A DNA stretch of 16,141 nucleotides. Source: Collybiopsis luxurians FD-317 M1. Its lineage: Eukaryota > Basidiomycota > Agaricomycetes > Agaricales > Omphalotaceae. The DNA is taken from positions 996,471 to 1,012,611 of the forward strand of contig KN834761.1 in the NCBI GenBank assembly GCA_000827265.1. Direction: 5' to 3'. The notes under the pieces were generated by a model. The model was given only the letters and a program-made list of their open reading frames with translations. It had not been told where the DNA came from and searched no databases. Both the position numbers and the translations under genes were made by a program. Shown here piece after piece: positions 9,069 to 16,141 of the stretch; positions within the stretch are counted from its first letter, which is position 1; each line of letters opens with the position of its first letter.

Positions 9069-9144
9069 ATGACATAGGTGATCATAGTCTGTTGCCCTTT
9101 TGGGAGACTCCAGAAGAGCAACAGACTATGATCACCTGAGTCAT
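9069..9144. repeat. Long near-perfect inverted repeat (hairpin)
   Basis: Positions 9076-9095 (aggtgatcatagtctgttgc) are the exact reverse complement of 9118-9137. Pairing continues inward for about eight more bases with one mismatch and one G-U wobble, leaving a loop of about 4-8 bases centred between 9106 and 9107. It continues outward with gac/gtc and at/at pairs. As RNA this would be a stem of about 33 base pairs. It could be a small-RNA precursor, a remnant of a foldback or MITE-like element, or a replication-born palindrome. No coding frame covers it. Confidence 0.85.
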
Positions 9145-10280
9145 GAGGGTTCGAGGAAAGATTCAAGAACATTATGCTTGTCCCAGTAGCTCCTCTCAGA
9201 CTCTCTCTTATACCTCAGTCCAAACAGGTTCATCATGATAATCTCCACCCTGGAAGCAGTTTTCTACCATCAAGAATCACCATCCGGGGATCGTGTCTGG
9301 TTTGGTTTGTTTTGTGTTGAAAGTATCAGAAAATCTATTTCGTATGTGATGGATTGGAAGAGCATAAGATAGGAGACATGAGATGCGTGGTTCGTGCCTT
9401 TTTCATCTTTTGGTCCCTGGCTTGGCCATTGGCAATGTTGAGAAGAGTCTGGATTTTGGTCTTAGATTGCATCTATATATGACAGGTGTAGTAAAATATC
9501 ATTCAAGACTCAAGTACCCCATTGATATCGAAACTTGACTGCGAACGGATATCCCTCCTATATGTCCCTCACTGGAAGTTGAATGGAATGATTGATCTGT
9601 CTAGAGCTGAGCAGTTTTTCTGCCGTGTACAGCTCCCAATCTTGACGGAATGGAAAAAAGGATGGATGGATGGAAGGGAGTGTATTGTGTATTACAGGGG
9701 ACATAAGTATTGTTAGTAGTACTGTAAGTAAGCTATCCCCATTCTAGGCTCAAAACCTCACCCCTCATCCTCCCCTAAACTCATTTCTCATCAATGTTGC
9801 GACTGCCAATAATAGATTGGAGTAATGTATTACTTATACTCTTTCAAAGAAATCCCCATCTGGATTCTGGATCACAATCATCTACTGCTGATGGACCTTT
9901 TAATATCTCAGCCTAGCCATTACCATCATCATCATCATCATCCAAATGTCTTCACACAATCCAGCCTCCTTCTACTATTTATTCCACTTGAAACTTGATC
10001 AAGTTGGTGAATCCTATCACAACTTTCTTATACCCAAATTCCAGGTCATCTACTTATTCTTCTTCCTGGTCTATGTCGGCGGGGGCTTCGCGGGTCAGTT
10101 GTGACTCCTTGTCCTCACTGCTCATGATCACTCTGAGGACGATAATCATGATGCTTGCACCGCATCGGGAAACTTTTCAGAAAACCGGCATTCAGATCTT
10201 GGACCATTGCTGTGTAATATGTCACTGTGACCCTATGTGACCATTCAGTCTTTTATTCGCACATAAGGTTTACTTCTGTT
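9145..10280. other. Unassigned spacer
   Basis: No recognisable gene. A short (CAT)n tract sits at 9923-9942. The stretch 10070-10160 is noticeably richer in CpG than its surroundings and includes an Asp-rich reading (SEDDNHD-like, about 10128-10160). It could be the eroded 5' end of the Dicer-like gene that follows, but I cannot show this. Confidence 0.4.
9923..9942. repeat. CAT microsatellite
   Basis: About six tandem CAT trinucleotides in a non-coding spacer. There is no sign that it belongs to a gene. Confidence 0.8.
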
Positions 10281-10358
10281 GGGTAGTGTCACAGTTCAAA
10301 CTGGAATTGAAATGTTAAGCGCCGAGGTGGACAGCTGGACAGGTCTTGGGCATTTAAC

Positions 10359-10402
10359 GTAACAATATTTTTCTTTTCTGCCAATGTTGCGCATTCCTCC
10401 AG
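10359..10402 (+). other. Possible intron in Dicer relic (helicase)
   Basis: GTAACA at 10359 and a pyrimidine-rich tract ending CTCCAG at 10402 would form a 44-base intron between a degenerate P-loop region and RYQMKVKN, which resembles the segment after Walker A in fungal Dicers. It is short for an intron, and the downstream frame soon meets a stop, so this is tentative. Confidence 0.35.
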
Positions 10403-10813
10403 CTCGAGATATCAGATGAAGGTTAAGAATTGAAGGTTCAAGCTCATTGTTTCTGGCTTCCCATGTTGTTGTGTAATGTGATCAAAGATGTCTCTGCCAG
10501 TCTCCTCCTGGAAGCTTTAGCCCCGGAACAATGGAAGGATGCTTCATTGAGTCATGGTTTCTACTCTGCAGGCCCTTCTCAATGCCATGCGCCAACTGCA
10601 CTATGGCTATATCTTGATGGGTGTCCATATTGATTTGATCATTTTTGATGAGGTTCACCATGCTGTCAGTCACAATCCATATAAAAGAGTTTTATCGCAA
10701 GTTGCCTGTGACAGATCTTAGCCTTACTGGTGCTAGAGAAGGATGCAGAGGCCAATGATTATGGGTCTTACTGCGAGTCCTATTTTTGGTGGAAATATTG
10801 ATAAAGCTCTCTG

Positions 10814-10868
10814 GTAAGTTAATTTCATTCTCTGTTGCATTGGCGTTGGGTTCTTACTCCCATGAAAG
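10814..10868 (+). other. Likely intron in Dicer relic (after motif III)
   Basis: A strong donor GTAAGT follows GGNIDKAL, and an acceptor AG at 10867-10868 precedes MNPVLVIVSPQQ, where homologous proteins continue without the intervening residues. The length of about 55 bases is typical. Joining the exons gives a one-base frame error, consistent with pseudogene decay. Confidence 0.6.
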
Positions 10869-11500
10869 AGATGAATCCAGTTTTGGTCATTGTATCTCCC
10901 CAGCAAACCCACTCTGAACTTTCTGAATACATCCACTCATCCACAACGCACCCAGCACCGCACCTCTCCCTTCTCCACCAACCTTGCCACTCTCGAACAC
11001 ACGTCGGACAGGCTCAATGTCAAAAACAACCCCTACATTCAACCCCTCCGCAACCAGCTCTCCCACAGGGCACCTGGCACCTCCAAGTATGTGCATCTGG
11101 ACCAGAGACTGTCAAAGACAATCGCAACTAAATGGATGAGCTGAACCTGCATCATCCTTCCCTGGACATGCTTGATGTGAGGATAGAGCCTGTAGGCCAG
11201 ATGTATGCATCAGATAGGGAGGCGCTGGAGTACACGACAAGGCTGTTTGGAGTATTAATGGGTCGACAATGAAGTGGGATGAGGTGTATGATTTGGTGCA
11301 ATGGAGATGGGATCCACAGGAAGCTGAATTCCTGGAACAGTATCTTCACTTTGACGACGCGCAAATTCGATATCCCCATCTCCAAGTCTGCCCTTTCCAC
11401 CCTCTGACCAATTTTCTCTTACCCCATTCAGTCAGAACCCACACTTTGATCCCCGTCTCTCTTCATCTTATCCCAATCCTCAAGTATCCCCTCATATCCT

Positions 11501-11841
11501 AACCCGGAACCCTCTACGCCTTTCTTGTCCTGTCCATCCTCTGCGCAATCACTCTCAGCCTCGCCACTGACTCCCTCCGCTCCCTTCCCTTCACTGACCA
11601 ATCCACCCTCTCCATGTTCCACAACCCTCTCCTCATGCTCACCTTATCTGCTCTGGTCTTCCAGGAGCCCACGAATTATCAACCGCTGGAAACATTGGGT
11701 GATGTGGGGTTGAAAGTGGTCATGGCTGCGCAGCTGTTGGGAGTATCCATTTGGCCGGAGGGGTGTTTGATGAAGGGGAAGGGCCATACGAGGTTGGCAA
11801 AGGAGAGTGTGACAAGTATGTTGTATATGTGGTTACTCGAG
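11501..11841 (+). other. Dicer relic: RNase IIIa domain, first part
   Basis: This is the best kept open stretch of the Dicer relic, about 113 codons. It has a helical lead-in (FLVLSILCAITLSLATDSL) and then FQEPTNYQPLETLGDVGLK, the RNase III signature. The metal-binding Glu (11689-11691) and Asp (11701-11703) of the E-x-x-x-D pattern are intact. RLAKES follows near 11790-11810, as in fungal Dicers. The stretch ends at a phase-0 splice donor, GAG|GTATGT. Confidence 0.85.
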
Positions 11842-11898
11842 GTATGTAATGGTGGTGATTTTGGTGTTGACGGTGAAACCTGATAACATGCTTTTTAG
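11842..11898 (+). other. Intron in the Dicer relic RNase IIIa domain
   Basis: Donor GTATGT, a textbook branch site CTGATAAC about 20 bases before the end, and acceptor CTTTTTAG define a 57-base phase-0 intron. Splicing joins LYMWLLE to FGHLQNKWEPLYI, matching the conserved helix and KWxPLY motif of RNase IIIa in Dicers, and keeps the frame open to a TAG at 12028-12030. This is the clearest proof of a spliced eukaryotic gene here. Confidence 0.85.
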
Positions 11899-12181
11899 TT
11901 TGGTCACTTGCAAAACAAATGGGAGCCATTGTATATTGCGACGATTGCTTCTGTGCCAACGGAGGAGTTGTCTAAGCTTAGCTGTGTCACAGATGAATCC
12001 AGATACTATGCAAAATCTGCAAGAGGATAGCTCCGTGACCTTACCAGACCCACCCACAGATGATTAGAGGTCAAATGAAATGGTGGCGGGGACAATAGTG
12101 GAGGATGGGAAGAAAAAAAGAAAAATAACTTGCAGGAGTGTTTGACTAAAGGCAAGTTGCCCTTGTTTATGGTGCTATCTG

Positions 12182-12442
12182 CTTATTGACTGTTGTACCC
12201 TAGTACTCGCGGATGTTGTCGATTGGCTCATCAGCGCTGTATATGTTCACGATGGTCTCTTTCAGCAAAGTTCAGTCCCCGCCCAATTTTTCAGCCTGGA
12301 AAAGTTCATCTGGTATACCTTCTGTCGTCGACTATTGTTTGTCGAAGGATTGATGCTTCCGTTGTGTCAAGAGGACCATGGACAATCTGGTACGAGAGGA
12401 AGAAATTTCTCAGATATGAAACTTTGGATATAGTCATAACAG
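12182..12442 (+). other. Dicer relic: end of RNase IIIa domain
   Basis: After an AT- and Lys-rich linker with stops (12031-12181), the frame LVLADVVDWLISAVYVHDGL matches the conserved second half of RNase IIIa (consensus ADVVEALIGAAYxDGG). The usual catalytic Glu of DVVE is Asp here (GAT at 12221-12223). The frame continues for about 60 further codons and stops at a TAG near 12440. A following RNase IIIb domain was not found. Confidence 0.75.
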
Positions 12443-13913
12443 ATTTCTCATACCATGCTCGAGGAAAGGACAATTCTCCTGAATTGAATGGGTACTCTCC
12501 CAGCTACATCTCCAAGTTTGCTATTGCCATACAGAGTTTGCATATTACTATAGTGCTACAATGGTAACAGATATCTTCTCTAGAAAGATATATATGTACA
12601 TCATAGCAAGCACTCCGTACAATACTGTCCGCCAAACCCTAGAGCATGTCGGACAACATGAGAATATCGAAAACTATTTACATATGATACCTTCTCTACA
12701 TTGTCTCAACAACTGCCAAATGAAAAAGGCAAGCTACAATGATGCTGCATCAAGGAAATGGACTCTGAGAATCCTTCAGCAGGGAAGCCCCGGCCTACAG
12801 ATGTGAATGCAGGAAAATGCTAAACTCATTGCCATATCCTGTCTCGCCTCAACCAAGGGCCAAAACCATGCTAGCATCTGTATTCACCCCACTCCTCCTG
12901 CCTTTGCCCTACAGTCTCCCTAACCAAATCTTCCACCAGTGCAATCATGTCCTTCACAAATGGCAGCATACAAATTGCATATTGATGTTCCAGGGGTAAT
13001 TTTGTGGTAAAAGGACTCTCGCAAGGCTCTCAGAAAGCCTTGCACTGGCATTTGTGCTTTCTCATCCATGAATATGCCTTCAATGCAGTATATGAGTTGT
13101 ACAGTGCTCCAGAGAGTATTATAACTCCGCAGCACATCCTTGTGGGTGCATGGGAATACCGATTTCCCACTATGAGCATAATATTGAAAAAGGCAGTTGA
13201 GAGAGCCTGAGGAATGTTAACATTGCTGAGAGAACATCCAAATAATGCGCATGAGGTATCCGATGTCCACTACTGAAAAGAACAGCAGTGGAGGAAGGAG
13301 GTCCAGGATGATGGTATCACTCCAGCCATTGAGGGAGGAGGAAAGTACTCGAGCCACTTTGTTGTTTAGGATAGTTGGTGAGCACCGTAGAGTAAACATG
13401 CCAGACCTTTGACAGCTGAGATACAACCACGTCAGTCATCTCGCAAGAAAGACTAGAAAAGCTCAGTCAAGAATGTACAGAAAATGGACTCTGACTGGGC
13501 ATAACCCAATCCATCCAACAATTGTGCAATTTCAGTTGAACCACCTGGTCATCCATTGGTGTTGAGGCTATCCCATGGTTACCGTGGAGAGCAGGGACTT
13601 GGACGGAACGAACATAACAAGGTGAAGCAGAATCATCGAATTAGCTGGACGCTATGAAAAGTTGGATCAGAGAAAAAGTCATATGCTGGGCAGACAAGAA
13701 ACACATGCAGTACTCACTCAGGAAGAAATATACCAAAAACCCATCAAGTTCTCCTGTTGAATATCCTAGCCGTGAGGACCTGACCCATGGCTCCATCCTT
13801 GTTCAGAAATATGGGTACTAGGGCAAGTACTGTGATGCTCTGAGTCAGTGATGTCCATTTTTCAAGCAATAAACAATGCCAGCATGTTTGCAAGGCTGAT
13901 AGGATGAATATAA
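12443..13913. other. Unassigned stretch after the Dicer relic
   Basis: No recognisable family. Open stretches at 12561-12806, 12817-12999 and 12920-13135 are short, overlap on opposite strands and have no conserved motifs. A Dicer RNase IIIb signature (YERLEFLGD-like) was looked for and not seen. Confidence 0.45.
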
Positions 13914-14570
13914 GGGATATGAGATAGCTTTCTATCTTGGATTCAAGGCTGATCCCCAGGAAGAGAAGAACATAGCCATAGCTACTGAGTACTGAGCTGC
14001 TGTTTCACTGTCAGTAGATGATATAGAGTATATCAGAGCTAGACATGTACTCCATTCTCAATCATCCGCACCATGTTACAACAATCATTGTGCAGGATGC
14101 ACATGACAAGGTCTGGCAGGAACACCATTCAGCAGGAGAAGCATGTTTGGCATGTTCATAGGTCTTCCAGGAGATAACTTCAAGAGCGGCATTGGATGAG
14201 AGGTGCCAAAAACAATCCACATCCTTTGTAAGCTCCTTGAACAGATGGCTTCATTGAGAATCGAGGGCAGGTATGAGATGGGATTTAATCAAAACAGCAC
14301 TGGCTGTTCGCAGTTCTGTACAAGCTTGTCAACAGGACAGTTGCAGATAACAAAATCAGGGCTTACAAGCATGCACAATTCTTCAACCTCGGTGAGACTC
14401 TTTGTCATCATCCTATCATCCCAAGAGAAATATTGCAAGCGAGAGCTGAACAAATAAAGTGAGGACAGAAAGAAAAAGAGAAAGGGTTGTGCAAGAGATT
14501 TGCCAGCTATAGAGCAAAAGGGGCAAAGGGAAAAATTCCAGAAGAAATTTGCAAAACAGCAGGACCATAG
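13914..14570 (+). pseudogene. Unassigned coding-like relic
   Basis: Several successive plus-strand frames read like decayed protein. GYEIAFYLGFKADPQEEKN starts near 13918 and continues for about 60 codons with one stop. A second stretch holds RAALDERCQKQSTSFVSSL near 14185-14240. A third runs from about 14310 (FAVLYKLVNRTVADNKIRAY, then FFNLGETLCHH) for about 80 codons with one TGA, ending in a Lys-rich tail near 14560. I do not recognise the family. It may be an eroded gene in several exons, part of the N-terminal region of the downstream NACHT gene, or chance. Confidence 0.25.
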
Positions 14571-15580
14571 CTTATGGCCATGAGTGAAGAAAGCACTGTT
14601 GAATGTTGACAAGCTCTGGCCTTGGTAACAGTCTTGTGACTTTGTCACAATTGTTACTCTTCTCTCTTGGTGCTTTATTCTTTGTAATAGGCAAGTTGGA
14701 ATTTCATAAATGAGAGACTCAGTTGTATTCATAAAAAAAAGATCTTTTCAATATCAGCGCAGTGATTCTCTCTGGCTTCATATAGCGCACTATGACTCAT
14801 TGACCATGTTCCAGGCTTGTGGACATAACAGCAATCTAGGAGAATGGACAAACCGCATGAAACCCCTTTCATCTGCATGCCCTGAGGATTCATTACTCAT
14901 GAAGAGCTATGGAAATTGCCTTCCAGTCAAGCTGATCATTATGCATGTTCATCCAGCTTACGGCGCATTAGCTGTCAAATGACTTGACATTGAAGCAGAT
15001 CAAGTATGATAAGATCTTAGATGGATACATCAATTTCAGCGTTGTTCTTGGAGATCAACCATACATTCTTTGAGAAAGTGCATGCATTTCCAACACATTC
15101 CAAGTTCGTGCTTCTTTTGTAGTGTGCTGTCATATGCTATTCTATTCTGGAAGTTCATATATCATCAATATCTGAACAGCGAATCTGCAAAAAATGACCA
15201 AATCAAGTACATCAGTGCCCTCATTCTGGCCCGCATCAAAGCTGCTGCTTCTGTCACTGAATATAGACAGTAGACAATAGAAGATGAGCAATTAAACCTT
15301 ATTTGAAAGCATATAAGAATGTGTTGAAAGCTCGATCATTCTTTTTTTCCCCATCCTTCATCACCTTTGGGCATAAGAGGATACAGTACTTATTCTGAGA
15401 TAAATGTCAGGTATTGAAAGCTCCGACAGTTATATTATGAATAACATACTAATATGCAAGTGATAGGAAATATGTTTTTTAATGCACGCAATTTCATCAT
15501 TTATGGTGGCCAATTTACAGTCATTAGTAGGTTCTCATTTAAATGCATAATGTTGAATAGTCTACAACATTGATGTTCAA
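14571..15580. other. Unassigned spacer before the NACHT relic
   Basis: AT-rich, particularly 15280-15580. The plus frame at 14710-14982 is open for about 90 codons but lacks motifs and an ATG start. Nothing else is recognisable. Confidence 0.4.
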
Positions 15581-15754
15581 CAGCACATGATGAAGTCCGT
15601 GACATCTGTAAATGGCTTCAAGCACCAGACTGTTCAGCTAATCATGCAGATGCTGCTGACAAAAAGGCTGAAGGAACTGGACAATGGATCCTGAGCCATC
15701 CTGAATATGAAAAGTGGAAAGGTCAACCTGGTATCCTTTGGATCCAAGGCAAAG

Positions 15755-15813
15755 GTAAAACCAGCTTTTCTCAGGGTTTTCTTGAGACTGATTTTCATTG
15801 TGAAAATCTGTAG
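15755..15813 (+). other. Intron inside the NACHT Walker A motif
   Basis: Donor GTAAAA follows GGCAAAG and acceptor CTGTAG precedes CTGGATCAGG. Removing the 59 bases turns an interrupted reading with a stop into the exact P-loop GKAGSGKTVL, which strongly supports it as a real intron that is still recognisable. Confidence 0.88.
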
Positions 15814-15838
15814 CTGGATCAGGAAAAACAGTTTTAAG

Positions 15839-15891
15839 GTAAGTAATAAAGGCCATGAAAGAAAGTGAGAAAAAACTTACCTGTTGAAAAG
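15839..15891 (+). other. Possible second NACHT intron
   Basis: A consensus donor GTAAGT after TVL and an AG at 15890-15891 would remove 53 bases, including the TAA, and join the frame to SATVWKDL. Against it, the interior reads KAMKESEKK, which resembles the coding sequence normally found here, so a nonsense mutation plus an indel is the alternative. Confidence 0.4.
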
Positions 15892-16141
15892 TGCTACAGT
15901 TTGGAAAGATCTCTCAGATATGGATACTAATGCTTTTTGGTATCATTACTTTGACATTCGAGATAACACAGGGAACAAGTCTACTTATCGTGGATTTCTT
16001 CTATCTCTTGTCTCACAAATGGGACTTGAAAATAAAGGCATCAATCCAGGCTTGTACAATCTGTACAAAAAGTTCAAAGGACATGAAAACCAGCAATTAA
16101 AGAATTGGAGGAAATTCTGAATGTCATTATTGTACAGAGAA

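Larger units (their letters stand above)
10290..12442 (+). pseudogene. Dicer-like RNase III, internally deleted pseudogene
   Basis: Dicer cuts double-stranded RNA into small interfering RNAs in the RNAi pathway. Recognisable pieces, in order: a QTGIEML-like helicase entry with a possible Walker A remnant (10294-10359); LAPEQWKDASL (about 10520-10550); the DExH box IIFDEVHHAV (10638-10667); motif III MGLTASPIFGGNIDKA (10761-10808); VSPQQTHSELSEYIH (about 10889-10933); NNPYIQPLRNQLS (about 11025-11065); LEYTTRLFGVLMGR (about 11230-11268); MKWDEVYDLVQ (11269-11301); and RNase IIIa (NYQPLETLGDVGLK, 11674-11715) ending in ADVVDWLISAVYVHDGL (12209-12259). The frame changes at least six times. The helicase C-terminal half and the dimerisation domain are missing between about 11130 and 11180, and no RNase IIIb or dsRNA-binding domain is seen downstream. 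The family is clear; exact exon limits are not. Confidence 0.85.
15584..16141 (+). pseudogene. NACHT-domain NTPase (fungal NLR-like), 5' part, broken
   Basis: Fungal NACHT proteins are STAND-class ATPases linked to heterokaryon incompatibility and innate-immunity-like signalling. The first exon has the usual lead-in DICKWLQAPDCSANHADAA and EGTGQWILSHPEYEKWK, then GILWIQGK. After a 59-base intron the P-loop completes as GKAGSGKT (Walker A). Downstream, LLKSATVWKDL and FDIRDNTGNKSTYRGFLLSL match the strand and helix after Walker A in this family. A stop (TAA at 15840-15842) and a frame change near 15880 interrupt it unless a second intron is assumed. Another frame change near 16100 links NQQLK to ELEEILNVIIVQR. 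Walker B and any repeat domain lie beyond the window. The N-terminal exon upstream of 15584 was not identified. Confidence 0.85.

Noticed and set aside
9140..9160. GGTTCGA resembling a tRNA T-loop
   Set aside because: No T-stem, acceptor stem or anticodon arm can be built around it; it is the edge of the hairpin.
12193..12567. 124-codon plus-strand open frame
   Set aside because: It overlaps in another frame the conserved ADVVDWLISAVY end of RNase IIIa; it is a shadow.
14289..14732. 147-codon minus-strand open frame, Phe/Cys/Ser-rich
   Set aside because: No recognisable motif, and composition is what the complement of a Lys/Glu-rich plus-strand reading gives; the start is not convincing.
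1..16141. CRISPR arrays, bacterial-type operons, riboswitches, attachment sites
   Set aside because: Intron structure and gene families are fungal; no regularly spaced repeats or bacterial gene order were seen.

Overview
The window looks like a gene-poor, transposon-rich part of a filamentous fungal genome, most likely a basidiomycete (Agaricomycete-like). Three things point that way: a Ty3/Gypsy chromodomain retrotransposon, short GT-AG introns of about 55-60 bases with fungal splice and branch sites, and relics of two typical fungal families, a Dicer-like ribonuclease and a NACHT-domain NTPase. No intact protein-coding gene is visible. Many of the open reading stretches are antisense shadows or chance.

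Layout. 1-773: AT-rich flank with no recognisable gene. 774-6954: a degenerate Ty3/Gypsy chromovirus on the minus strand, so its 5' LTR is on the right. Reading right to left: the U3-containing 5' LTR (U3 matched at 6719-6954, TATA box at 6611-6619), gag (6267 down to 4730), pol (4679 down to 1010: protease, reverse transcriptase, RNase H, HHCC integrase, GPF module, chromodomain), a polypurine tract, and a 3' LTR cut down to 236 bases of U3. 6955-10280: no gene recognised, but a strong 76-base hairpin sits at 9069-9144. 10290-12440: a plus-strand Dicer-like pseudogene with helicase N-terminal motifs and an RNase IIIa domain but no helicase C-terminal half. 12445-15580: mostly unassigned, with one weak coding-like patch around 13914-14570. 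15584-16141: the start of a NACHT NTPase pseudogene that runs off the window, with an intron inside the Walker A motif.

The most informative signal is mutational. The two LTR copies differ at 13 of 236 positions, all transitions, and 11 of those fall on sites explained by an ancestral CpG. Most in-frame stops in gag and pol are TGA where the family has arginine (CGA to TGA), and the reverse transcriptase YLDD has become YLDN through a CpG-to-CpA change. This is the footprint of CpG methylation and deamination or a RIP-like process. It has been applied to a transposon in a window that also holds a dead Dicer gene and a dead NLR-type gene. I see no convincing undescribed system. The hairpin and the unassigned patch are the best leads for something unrecognised.
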